Of a stretch of 40,935 nucleotides of DNA, positions 32,218 to 39,266 are shown one piece after another (position 1 is the first letter of the stretch; each line of letters opens with the position of its first letter). The stretch is from Eggerthellaceae bacterium. GTDB taxonomy: Bacteria; Actinomycetota; Coriobacteriia; Coriobacteriales; Eggerthellaceae. Below the pieces are notes generated by a model, which worked only from the letters and a program-made list of their open reading frames with translations, was not told the origin of the DNA and ran no database searches. The position numbers were made by a program, and so were the translations under genes. The stretch is taken from positions 1 to 40,935 of the forward strand of contig JAFUCC010000027.1 in assembly GCA_017459925.1 (NCBI GenBank), written 5' to 3'.

Positions 32218-32643
32218 GTGAATAAGGCTTGTCGGGGTTTCTCCCTGTTCATGAACTGGTTCAATGGAATAGCAGCACCAGTCTGCGGAATCTGGATGAT
32301 GTTGAGCGCGCTCTGCAACCTGCCCCTTAGCTGGAACGACTGGATGCCGCTTTCGATATACGACCCGTTCCCCTTCCGTGATGTGTTCTTTACGAGCCAC
32401 TTTTGGTCGGGACTCGCGCTTCTGCTGGTAAACGGCGTGCCCAACATCGTGGCGCTCATCGTACGTCGCCGTAACGGGATGGCCGGCTGGGTCAACTGGT
32501 GCACAATTGCCGGCGCGCTCCTCGTTATTTGAACTGTGACCGAGCTCTTGATCATCCCTAACGGGATGTCGGCTTTTTACTTCGTGCTTGGCGTGCTGCA
32601 ACTAGTAGCAGCTTTGCGTCTCCGCAAAGCGGCGAAGGAATAA
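32218..32643 (+). pseudogene. small membrane protein interrupted by in-frame TGA
   Basis: From GTG 32218 (AAGGAG five bases upstream) the frame runs 104 codons to a TGA at 32530-32532. It continues with no further stop for 36 codons to TAA 32641-32643, giving 140 residues plus the TGA codon. The part after the TGA (TVTELLIIPNGMSAFYFVLG, then VLQLVAALRLRKAAKE) is a convincing fourth membrane helix with a basic end, like the other three (near 10-30, 55-75 and 85-104). A recent nonsense mutation is the simplest reading. A selenocysteine codon is unlikely because no SECIS-like loop with a conserved G follows. The protein family is not recognised. Confidence 0.65.
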
Positions 32644-32652
32644 ACTTTCTCG

Positions 32653-32855
32653 TTTCAGTCACGGAATCCAGAGCGAATCGCGCAAAAATCGCACTATTAG
32701 GTGAATGCTGCGAGCGGTTTATCGTTGTCCTTGAAATCATCTCATCAAAAGGCCAGGTGAGCATTTTGCGCTTAGCTTTGCTGATTCCTTAACCACGCTT
32801 CAATTCACCTAATAGTGCGATTTTTGCGCAATTCGCCCTGGATTCCGTGACCGAG
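32653..32855. repeat. 200-bp palindromic element, copy 3
   Basis: 49-bp arms (32658-32706 and 32803-32851) pair with only two mismatches. Relative to copy 1, two positions differ in both arms at once (GCAC/GTGC versus GCGC/GCGC, and CGCTC/GAGCG versus CGCAC/GTGCG), so pairing is preserved. Outer ends read GTCACGGAATCC and GGATTCCGTGAC. It starts nine bases after the broken membrane-protein gene. The rest of the gap to 32971 holds nothing I can support. Confidence 0.82.
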
Positions 32856-32971
32856 CAATTTGATTACACAATCAGCTGCATTCTTCGGTTATGTGCGATG
32901 ATGTCAGCTAGTGCAGCGACATGGCTGATAGTCGTTTCATGTTGCGAAATCGACGTATGCAAGGGGGATGC

Positions 32972-33298
32972 ATGGGCCTAACCATAAACATTCATTACAC
33001 GGGCGTTGGCGGCGCAGCGCGACGTTTTGCCGAGGAAATGGAATCGAGTGGTACGGCAGATGCCATCAGGGCAGAAGAGGGCAACCTCGCATATCGCTAT
33101 TACTACCCGGCGGACGATCCGGAGACGGTGCTGCTCGTCGACCGTTGGCGCGACCAGGCGGCGCTCGATGCGCATCATGCTTCGCCGATGATGAGCCGCA
33201 TTGTTGAGCTGCGCGACAAACACGACCTGCATATGACCGTCGAGCGCTTCGTTGATGCCGAGGACGCCGCGGAAGACGCGCAGTTCATTCGGGAGTAG
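32972..33298 (+). CDS. ABM-domain (antibiotic biosynthesis monooxygenase-like) protein
   Basis: 108 residues from the ATG at 32972 with AAGGGGG upstream. The central pattern is that of YgiN/ABM ferredoxin-like dimeric barrels: GNLAYRYYYPADDPETVLLV, then DRWRDQAALDAHHASPMM. Members include quinol monooxygenases, haem-degrading enzymes and proteins with no known reaction. The next gene begins six bases downstream, so the two form an operon. Confidence 0.78.
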   Translation: MGLTINIHYTGVGGAARRFAEEMESSGTADAIRAEEGNLAYRYYYPADDPETVLLVDRWRDQAALDAHHASPMMSRIVELRDKHDLHMTVERFVDAEDAAEDAQFIRE

Positions 33299-33304
33299 GC
33301 GCGG

Positions 33305-34240
33305 ATGATCATCAACACGGGCGGACGCACCGATACGGTGCAGTACTTCTCTGAGTGGCTGCTTCGCCGCTTCGAGGAAGGGTATGTCCTGGTGCGCAAC
33401 CCTTTGTTCCCCCACAAGGTAACGCGCTACGAGCTCGATCCTGCAGTGGTGGACGTTGTCGAATTCTGCTCGAAGAACTACAGGCCCATCCTGCCGCGCC
33501 TTCACGAGATAGCCGACCGTTTCAACACGCACTTCCAGTACACGATAACCGCCTACGGTCGCGACATCGAACCGGGAGTTCCATCCATTGCGGAATCGGT
33601 TGAGACGCTTTACTCGCTCGAGGAAATCGTCGGGTCGAAGCGGATTTGCTGGCGTTACGACCCGGTATTGCTAACGCGCGAGTACACGATCGAGCGCCAT
33701 TTCGAAACGTTCGACTGGCTGGCTGAGCGTTTGGCGGGTCATGTGGACCGTTGCATCTTCAGCTTCGTCGAGATGTACCGCAAGCTCGAACGCAACATGC
33801 CCGAGCTGCAGGTGATGTCGCTCGACCAAATGGACGAGCTTGCTCGAGGCCTTGGCTCAATCGCGCAACGTTACGGGCTCTTTCTGCAAACGTGCGCGAC
33901 CGATATCGACTACTCGGCGTACGGAATCCACGAAAGCGGGTGCGCTACGCTCGACATCTTCGGCGCGGCAAACGACATCGAGTTTCGCAAGCTGAAGCAT
34001 CGCGGAATGCGAAAGCATTGCAACTGCTTCGAAATGCGCGACATCGGGGCATACGATACGTGTCCAAACGGGTGCCGCTATTGCTATGCCAATCAAAGTC
34101 CCGAACGCGCACGGGAAAACTTCAAGCAACACGACCCGGCTGCCCCTATGCTCATCGGCGAGCTTGGTCCGGGTGATGAGCTAAAGCAAGGCCAGCAGAA
34201 GAGCCTGCTGGCCACCTCTCAGCTGCGCTTAGATTTGTAG
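33305..34240 (+). CDS. DUF1848 family protein with Fe-S type cysteines
   Basis: 311 residues. Early family segments are the NTGGRTDTVQYFSEWLLRRF opening and VRNPLFPHKVTRY. The end carries KHCNCFEMRDIGAYDTCPNG followed by CRYCYAN, a cysteine cluster expected to bind an iron-sulfur centre. The biochemical role of DUF1848 is unknown. It is co-transcribed with the ABM protein. A hairpin (34190-34198 with 34205-34213) lies inside the last codons, as if the reading frame runs into its own terminator. The gene meets the convergent amidohydrolase gene after 15 bases. Confidence 0.85.
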   Translation: MIINTGGRTDTVQYFSEWLLRRFEEGYVLVRNPLFPHKVTRYELDPAVVDVVEFCSKNYRPILPRLHEIADRFNTHFQYTITAYGRDIEPGVPSIAESVETLYSLEEIVGSKRICWRYDPVLLTREYTIERHFETFDWLAERLAGHVDRCIFSFVEMYRKLERNMPELQVMSLDQMDELARGLGSIAQRYGLFLQTCATDIDYSAYGIHESGCATLDIFGAANDIEFRKLKHRGMRKHCNCFEMRDIGAYDTCPNGCRYCYANQSPERARENFKQHDPAAPMLIGELGPGDELKQGQQKSLLATSQLRLDL

Positions 34241-34255
34241 CGACAGGATACGTGT

Positions 34256-35053
34256 CTATCTAACGTCCTTATCAAGCGTCTTGAAATCAGCGAGCGTCGT
34301 TGCCAAATGTGCGATAGCGCGAACGGTGACTTCAACGCAGGTGGGGTCGGGGTTCCTACGCGACGAAATCTCTTTCGGCAGCTGGGCTTCTGAGAAGGGC
34401 GGCGCTTCGCCTTCCGGCGTATGACCACCGATGCTCTGCGGTACGCGGAATGGCGTTGCCAGCTCGAGTTGCAAAGCCGCTATGCCGCATTCGCGTGAAA
34501 TGGCGTTGGTGACCGTGTTCGCCCCTCGCGCAGCATGGCTTTCATTCAGGGCGATCGTCTTGCCATGCTTGGCGAGGTACGGCGCGAGCTCTTCGGCCAG
34601 GAAATCCCTGGCGAACTCGTCGGCGCCGGGCATGGCGCTGACGCTCAGTCCGTCAGCCGACCCGACTTCGACGGCATACGGCGAAGCGGACGGAACGCCG
34701 TGCACGTCGATGACGGCGACGATGCTCTGTTCGCGCACCATTGCGGCAAGCGCCTGCTTGTAGCGGCATTGCTCGAACGGGTCCCAGTTGGGGTCGCATT
34801 CGTCGAACCGCGTTGCCATGACGGCATGGCAATCGGCGAGCTCGGAGGCAACGATTGCAATCGGGCCGGTGAAATCGTCCGATGGCTTCACCTTGCCAGC
34901 TCGCCGCTGCGACACTGCATGAGGTGCCGAAATAATCACGGGCAGTTTTCCCGTGCGCAGTTGGAAGGCGGGCGCATCGTCGAGCCCTCGGTAATCGTTC
35001 ACCGAGAACCGCTCGAGCTCCAAGTTTGTCATGCGTGTCGAAAAGTCGTCCAT
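34256..35053 (-). CDS. N-formylglutamate amidohydrolase-like protein
   Basis: 265 residues from the ATG at 35053. A TTG two codons upstream and an ATG at 35032 are alternatives, none with a good Shine-Dalgarno. The family pattern is visible in LPVIISAPHAVSQRR (the substrate-loop PHA), VIDVHG and a later NESHAARGANT. The family cleaves N-formylglutamate or related N-acyl amino acids in histidine degradation; the specific substrate here is unproven. It lies downstream of a flavoredoxin gene on the same strand, with a terminator-like hairpin between them. Confidence 0.75.
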   Translation of the reverse strand: MDDFSTRMTNLELERFSVNDYRGLDDAPAFQLRTGKLPVIISAPHAVSQRRAGKVKPSDDFTGPIAIVASELADCHAVMATRFDECDPNWDPFEQCRYKQALAAMVREQSIVAVIDVHGVPSASPYAVEVGSADGLSVSAMPGADEFARDFLAEELAPYLAKHGKTIALNESHAARGANTVTNAISRECGIAALQLELATPFRVPQSIGGHTPEGEAPPFSEAQLPKEISSRRNPDPTCVEVTVRAIAHLATTLADFKTLDKDVR

Positions 35054-35061
35054 AAACAAGA

Positions 35062-35086
35062 GGGCTCGCCGATGGCCGACGAGCCC
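35062..35086 (-). terminator. terminator-like hairpin after flavoredoxin gene
   Basis: GGGCTCG/CGAGCCC form a 7-bp stem with an 11-nt loop. Read on the minus strand it is followed by TCTTGTTT, which runs into the start codon of the amidohydrolase gene. It would end the flavoredoxin transcript, and any message for the next gene depends on readthrough or a start inside this region. Confidence 0.55.
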
Positions 35087-35101
35087 GTTAAATCGTCTGC
35101 T

Positions 35102-35665
35102 TTACTTTAGGGCGGCGCCGTCGCGGAAGGCGTTGCCCGCCCGCTCGCCGACGGCGTAGTACCCGAGGTCGCCGCTGATGAACGAGAGCGCCTCCATGCC
35201 GGCGTAGGAGATCTTGCCCTCGTCGGTCAGGAACTTCTCGTCGACGTGCGTGGCCACGATCTCGCCGACGACGCGGGTTTCGCCGAGTTCCTCGTTGATC
35301 GACACGACCTTGCACTCCATGGTCACGGGCAGTTCTTGGATGACCGGGGCGTCCACTTGTTCGCCGCGCTCGACGGTCCAGCCAGCTTTGGCGATCTTCT
35401 CGGATTCCTTGTTGGCCGACACGATGCCCACGTAGTCGGCGGGCACGAGGTTTGCCTTGTCCGCGATGGCCACCGTGAACACCTTGTTGGCGATGATGGA
35501 ATCGGTGGTGGCGTGAGCCGACAGGTTCAGCGCCACGTGCTTGGGCCCGCACTGCCCGCCCCAAGCCACGTTCATGGCGTTGGGCTTGCCGTTCTTGTCG
35601 TAGGTGCCCACGATGAGCACGGGGGCGGGGTAAACTGCCGCGGTTGCGTCGATGGTCTTCAACAT
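35102..35665 (-). CDS. flavoredoxin / flavin reductase-like FMN protein
   Basis: 187 residues. TYDKNGKPNAMNVAWGGQCG (near residue 21) and the downstream YAVGERAGNAFRDG belong to the FMN-binding split-barrel flavin-reductase family, flavoredoxin branch. These proteins carry FMN and act as electron carriers or reductases in anaerobes. GAAAGGA precedes the ATG. It is read alone and ends at a hairpin. The partner is unknown. Confidence 0.88.
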   Translation of the reverse strand: MLKTIDATAAVYPAPVLIVGTYDKNGKPNAMNVAWGGQCGPKHVALNLSAHATTDSIIANKVFTVAIADKANLVPADYVGIVSANKESEKIAKAGWTVERGEQVDAPVIQELPVTMECKVVSINEELGETRVVGEIVATHVDEKFLTDEGKISYAGMEALSFISGDLGYYAVGERAGNAFRDGAALK

Positions 35666-35759
35666 GCGCGTTCCTTTCTCTGCTTTGCATTACTAAGGCG
35701 ATTATAGCGGGAAAGGAATGGTTTCCGTGATGCCTGCTTGCATAGGATTGCACGCCTTA

Positions 35760-36536
35760 TCAGGCAGCACCTTCTTGCAGCCGTGTCGCCGAAACCTCGG
35801 CGCACCAGTCTTTGGTTCCGCATTCGGTGCAGGTGACCTTGCGGGTCGTGGGGGTGTGCATCGAGAAGAACCAACTTGCCATCTTCGGTACGAACACCTT
35901 GCGGCAGTGGGGGCACACGTAGGCGGTGCGCTTGCGGTAAGCGCGGACGAGCAGGATGCACGCCACGATGATGAACGGCAGCGTAATGGCGAGGGGCCGC
36001 CAATCGCCTGTCGCCACCCACCAGGCGATCATGCCGATCTCGATGATGTCGATGGGAATCCCGATGGCGATGAACGCCTTGTACATCGGGAACAGTTCGC
36101 TTTCCCTCCAACTGACCTTCTGTTGCATGACGGCTTCCATGTCGGGGGTGGTTTCGGCGGGCAGCTCGCCCGACTCGTCGAGCGAGGCGATCATGGCCGC
36201 GATGCGCTTCCTCGCTTGCGAGCGCTCTTCGAGTTCCGATGCGAGTTTCGCATCTTGGGCCTCAAGGATGTCGCGCAACACGGTGACGGAGACGTCGCTT
36301 TCCAGGAAGCTTCGGATGTCGGCGAGCTTCAGGCCGAGCGATTTCAGCAGCAAGACCTTGCGCAGTTTCGCGGCGTCGGCTTCCGTGTAGATGCGCCGCC
36401 CGCCCTCGGTGAGGTCGGACGGGGGCAGCAGGCCCTTTTCGTCGTAGTACTGCACGGTGCGGACGGTCACTCCGCATGCCTGGGCGAGCTCGCCTGTCGA
36501 GTACGTCTTCTGGCTGCCACTTGCATTGTCCGGCAT
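35760..36536 (-). CDS. MerR-type regulator with membrane segments and zinc ribbon
   Basis: 258 residues from the ATG at 36536, chosen for the strong AAAGGAGG; an earlier in-frame start is not needed. Residues 11-85 are a MerR winged HTH (YSTGELAQACGVTVRTVQYY) and 85-120 the dimerising coiled coil. Two membrane segments follow (about 153-175 and 182-200), then a cytosolic tail with two Cys pairs, C208-x2-C211 and C236-x2-C239 plus C245, like a zinc ribbon. A DNA-binding protein tied to the membrane could sense lipid, envelope or drug signals. A MerR-style promoter with 19-bp spacing lies just upstream. The ABC-ATPase remnant further upstream may have been its target. Confidence 0.8.
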   Translation of the reverse strand: MPDNASGSQKTYSTGELAQACGVTVRTVQYYDEKGLLPPSDLTEGGRRIYTEADAAKLRKVLLLKSLGLKLADIRSFLESDVSVTVLRDILEAQDAKLASELEERSQARKRIAAMIASLDESGELPAETTPDMEAVMQQKVSWRESELFPMYKAFIAIGIPIDIIEIGMIAWWVATGDWRPLAITLPFIIVACILLVRAYRKRTAYVCPHCRKVFVPKMASWFFSMHTPTTRKVTCTECGTKDWCAEVSATRLQEGAA

Positions 36537-36560
36537 GGAATGCACCTCCTTTCGAGCCGC

Positions 36561-36591
36561 ATCATGCAATGTCACGTCGCGTCACGAGCAA
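36561..36591 (-). promoter_or_regulatory. MerR-type promoter with 19-bp spacer
   Basis: On the minus strand TTGCTC (36586-36591) and CATGAT (36561-36566) are separated by 19 bases, the over-long spacing that MerR proteins untwist to activate. The spacer contains a GTGACG/GTGAC direct repeat. This suggests that the MerR-like gene regulates itself. Confidence 0.5.
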
Positions 36592-36660
36592 GTGCTTTTC
36601 GGTATTATTTTCGCATCACGTAGGGTGATTTTCCGTTTCGGGCATATTTGAGTGAAATGC

Positions 36661-36680
36661 GTACCTGGTACCTGTTTCAC
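36661..36680. repeat. REP-like repeat, second copy
   Basis: GTACCTGGTACCTGTTTCAC matches the core at 4-24 of the window with one changed base in the dyad. It supplies the stop codon of the ABC-ATPase fragment, so the repeat sits exactly at the point where that gene was lost. Confidence 0.65.
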
Positions 36681-36784
36681 GAGTCTGGATCCCCATCGCC
36701 TTGCTCTATCTGCAGGTTGAAATGGTCGTGCGTCAGCAAATCGCCGTAGCGCTTCACCAGGCTCTTCACGTCAACGACTGGCAT
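36677..36784 (-). pseudogene. truncated ABC transporter ATPase, 5' remnant
   Basis: The first 35 codons (MPVVDVKSLVKRYGDLLTHD, then HFNLQIEQGD) are the typical start of an ABC exporter ATPase: strand 1, the aromatic Y contacting adenine, and strand 2. The sequence breaks off exactly where the Walker A glycines should follow and ends in a TGA inside the REP-like repeat. A good ribosome-binding site (GAAAGGA) still precedes the ATG and an operator dyad lies upstream, so the promoter region survived the deletion. The longer in-frame 5' extension to 36913 is not coding. Confidence 0.72.
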
Positions 36785-36866
36785 GGTGGTTCCTTTCGCT
36801 TCTAATGCCGTTGATGCCATTGTGCGTGTGGGACGCGCCGCCCGCCAGTGAACGGAATCACTTCCG

Positions 36867-36886
36867 CCTATGACATTTGTCATAGG
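36867..36886. promoter_or_regulatory. operator dyad upstream of truncated ABC gene
   Basis: CCTATGACA-TT-TGTCATAGG, perfect 9-bp arms with a 2-bp spacer, about 85-100 bp before the ABC start codon. From memory, such TGACA...TGTCA dyads are common in front of ABC exporters controlled by LuxR-type response regulators; no such regulator is in the window. The binding protein is unknown. Confidence 0.5.
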
Positions 36887-36907
36887 ATCGATCGAATCTG
36901 CGGACTC

Positions 36908-37063
36908 GTGCACTTCCCCCGATCCTTGTCATCTCTCGGGTTTCTGATACGGAAGTGGCAATGTGAGGGGGAAGTGTATTCCGATTCGAGAATTCGCCCG
37001 TGCATTTCCCGCTGAACTTGGCATCGGAGACGCCCGCGCCTTTCCGCTCGTACATTTCCCCCT
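36908..37063. repeat. short repeated motif GGGGGAA(A/G)TGCACG, mixed orientation
   Basis: The motif occurs near 36908 (as GTGCACTTCCCCC), near 36967 (inverted, GGGGGAAGTGTA), near 37002 (GTGCATTTCCCGC) and near 37051 (GTACATTTCCCCC). It fills the otherwise non-coding stretch between the ABC remnant and the next gene. Several overlapping small ORFs here have no recognisable protein. The rest to 37258 shows nothing I can support. Confidence 0.4.
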
Positions 37064-37258
37064 CAACATGCCGTTTCGGCGGGAGCATCCCAAAGTGGAA
37101 ATACACGTCTTCGCAATAGTGGCACGAGTAAAGCCGAGCAGAGAACAGGACGGCGGGCTCATTCGCAGGAGTAGATCTACCTGTTTTTGCCATGAGCAGT
37201 GAATGCTCGGAACATGAGCGCGAAGGTCTTTATCGTGGGCAATTCTGAGACAACGTTG

Positions 37259-37510
37259 TTAGGGAATTCGCTTTTCTGAGTTTTCCCGCGCTTTCGCTTT
37301 TCGCCTCAGGCCTTCAATCTCGGAATCATCAAGAACGTAGTAATCCGTGTAGAAGTCATATGCTGAGCCGATGTTGTATTCATGATCTTCTACGGAATAG
37401 TATTTTCCGCTTTCGTCGACGCCGACGGAATACACGACATGATTGTCGCAATCTACATCATAGGTAAAGAGAAGCGAAACCTTCCCGTTTGGCGTTCCTG
37501 CCTTTGTCAT
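37259..37510 (-). CDS. small hypothetical protein
   Basis: 83 residues from the ATG at 37510, with GGGAG eight bases upstream. An in-frame ATG at 37543 is less supported. The protein is acidic and Tyr-rich (YDVDCDNHVVYSVGVDESGK, then YYSVEDHEYN) and ends in a basic helix. It has no membrane segment. It precedes the toxin-antitoxin pair on the same strand only in the sense of being downstream of it. I do not recognise the family. Confidence 0.5.
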   Translation of the reverse strand: MTKAGTPNGKVSLLFTYDVDCDNHVVYSVGVDESGKYYSVEDHEYNIGSAYDFYTDYYVLDDSEIEGLRRKAKARENSEKRIP

Positions 37511-37562
37511 GATGCATCTCCCAAAACCATACGCTTTACCCAAACGCCCCGTTCCGCCTATT

Positions 37563-38342
37563 CTACGCTAGCGATATATCGAGCTGCGTGCCGAGAGCCG
37601 CGGAAAGCTCTTCCAAAAGCGCCAGGGTGGGGTTGCCGGTGCCGGACTCGACTCTGCTCAGCACGGTTTGGGTGATGCCGGCGCGGGCTGCGAGCTGCTT
37701 CTGGGTGAGCCCTTGCCTCTTCCGTTCGTCGCGGATGTCCGCTCCGATGCATTGGGCGGCAGTGAGGGAGGCGCTGGCTTTGCTCGGCTTTGCTGTGTCG
37801 GAAGCCAAACGACCGCGATTGTTCACCTCTTCATTCAGGCTAACGAAAGCGTACCTGACCTCGGTGCCCGTGCGTTGGCGCTCGACTGCCGCGATGACAC
37901 GGTCGGCGGTCAAGGACGCGCATGAACCCTCTGCGCTTTGGCCACCGGGGCTTTCGTAACCGACTTCGTCGACAAGGTCTTCCGGAAGCTCGACCTCATA
38001 GACGAGCAGGTCGTCATCCGAAGACCTGCCCTTGCATGCCGCAAGCAGGCCGACTTGGTCGTATTCCGCCAGTCCGTTGGCCGCGAGCACCTCGGCGATG
38101 TTGTGCCTGTCTTCCGGGACGATGCGCGACCGTACCCAATCGGCGCTTTCCTTCGGGGTGGCTCGTCTGTGCTTGCGGTTCGCGCAAAACGAAAGCGAAA
38201 GGGGCAGGCGTTCCTCGTCGCAGTCAGAGGACAGCTCCAACGAGAAGCGCCCCTGCCCGCCTTTGCTGTCGGCTTCCCAGAACAGCGTGCCGATGGGCTT
38301 AGCCTTGCGCTTCGAGGAGTCCACGATCACGAAGGTCCTCAT
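37563..38342 (-). CDS. HipS-HipB fusion antitoxin, copy 1
   Basis: 259 residues from the ATG at 38342 with AAAGGTGG upstream. The start lies inside the end of the kinase gene, a 44-bp overlap. Residues 1-115 resemble the N-terminal subdomain 1 of HipA or the separate HipS protein: a short strand with PIGTLFWE, then LPLSLSF, RIVPEDRHNIAEVLAANGL and YDQVGLLAACKGRSSDD. A low-complexity linker follows. The end (about 195-259) is a HipB-like XRE HTH: LTQKQLAARAGITQTVLSRV, then ESGTGNPTLALLEELSAALG. It should bind and silence the upstream kinase and repress the operon. The linker is longer than in copy 2. Confidence 0.8.
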   Translation of the reverse strand: MRTFVIVDSSKRKAKPIGTLFWEADSKGGQGRFSLELSSDCDEERLPLSLSFCANRKHRRATPKESADWVRSRIVPEDRHNIAEVLAANGLAEYDQVGLLAACKGRSSDDDLLVYEVELPEDLVDEVGYESPGGQSAEGSCASLTADRVIAAVERQRTGTEVRYAFVSLNEEVNNRGRLASDTAKPSKASASLTAAQCIGADIRDERKRQGLTQKQLAARAGITQTVLSRVESGTGNPTLALLEELSAALGTQLDISLA

Positions 38343-39159
38343 AGGCACACCACCTTTCCCAGATCATCTGCCAGAGGAAATGTGCGAAATCCGCTCCGCT
38401 GACGCCTTGAACGGCTTCTTCGAGCGAGGGCGCGAGGCCGTCGGTAACCTGGGCTTCGTGCGCTTCCCTCAAGCGGCCGATGGGCAGGTTTCCGGGAACG
38501 AAGCGGGTTAGGTTCTGCTTAAGGGAGCGGGTCCCCAAATAGTTGTTGGCGATGACGTCCTGCAGCGGATCGGCTTCTGATAACTGACGCGCGCTGAAGG
38601 ACGAGCAACACAGGGATAGCCCGTTGTCGAACAGCGGCGCCAGGTGAAGCTGCCCATCGCGACCCTTCAGCACCTCGAGGTTGGAGCCATGCCGGTCCCT
38701 GTTGGCGATGAGGTAGTCGACGAGCATCGTCTTCTGGATGTCCTGATTCCAGCCGAAGCGCTCGCAGAATTCCAGTCTCGTCTCTCCTTCCAGGCGGTTC
38801 AGGCCGAAGAACCGCGCAAGGGATATCTTGCTTTCGCCCCGCTTGCGAAACGATGCCGATTCGGAAAGCCATGTCTCGTGTTCGCGTCCGTCGATGAGGA
38901 CGCGTGCATGGACGAGCTTGTAGGGGACATGGCGTACGCAGAGGATGTCCATGAGGCGCGCGGCGATTGTCTCGTTCACGCACTCGTGCCCGTACACGCC
39001 GTTCACCTCGTCGTAGCACGACAGCTTGTAATACGTCGCCTCAACCCCGTCGCCCAACCGTGCCTTCAGGTACGACCCGCCTGTCGCCGAGCTGGTCGCG
39101 GACTCCGACCAGTCGAGATGCGTGAGGTCTTGCAGGGTATGTTCAACGTCTGCTGTCAT
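38299..39159 (-). CDS. HipA-family kinase core (HipT-like toxin), copy 1
   Basis: 286 residues, about two thirds of E. coli HipA, because N-subdomain 1 is missing. Visible kinase elements are a Ser/Gly-rich loop ATSSATGGSYLKA (21-33), ATP-binding K45 (YYKLS), E59 (GHECVNE), the catalytic loop DYLIANRDRHGSN (D155, N160) and metal D178 in LAPLFDNG. HipA-family toxins phosphorylate aminoacyl-tRNA synthetases and are held off by HipB/HipS-type partners. Toxin-first gene order, with the antitoxin-like gene overlapping downstream. Divergent to a paralogous pair about 55% identical by eye. The target here is unknown. Confidence 0.85.
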   Translation of the reverse strand: MTADVEHTLQDLTHLDWSESATSSATGGSYLKARLGDGVEATYYKLSCYDEVNGVYGHECVNETIAARLMDILCVRHVPYKLVHARVLIDGREHETWLSESASFRKRGESKISLARFFGLNRLEGETRLEFCERFGWNQDIQKTMLVDYLIANRDRHGSNLEVLKGRDGQLHLAPLFDNGLSLCCSSFSARQLSEADPLQDVIANNYLGTRSLKQNLTRFVPGNLPIGRLREAHEAQVTDGLAPSLEEAVQGVSGADFAHFLWQMIWERWCAYEDLRDRGLLEAQG

Positions 39160-39266
39160 TTGTCGCCATTCGAATCGGCAGATTCTTGATTAAAGAAATA
39201 TAACATAAAAGTGATATGTATATGAATGAAGAATATGTAAAATAAGACATATGATATACTTCGCCC
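39160..39266. promoter_or_regulatory. AT-rich divergent promoter between two HipT/HipSB pairs
   Basis: A 107-bp, strongly AT-rich gap in a GC-rich region, full of ATAT-type half-sites (GATATGTATATG, GACATATGATATAC). TATACT at 39255-39260 ends six bases before the + strand kinase ATG, so that mRNA is probably leaderless; no Shine-Dalgarno is visible for either kinase. Overlapping dyads suggest that the HTH parts of one or both antitoxins bind here and control both operons. Confidence 0.6.

Noticed and set aside
32530..32570. Selenocysteine insertion at the TGA
   Set aside because: The following hairpin (CATCCC-TAAC-GGGATG) lacks the conserved loop G and the position is inside a hydrophobic helix, which does not suit selenocysteine.
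36858..37202. Overlapping ORFs on both strands between the ABC remnant and the small gene
   Set aside because: They translate the repeated CACTTCCCCC motifs and have no ribosome-binding site or recognisable domain.
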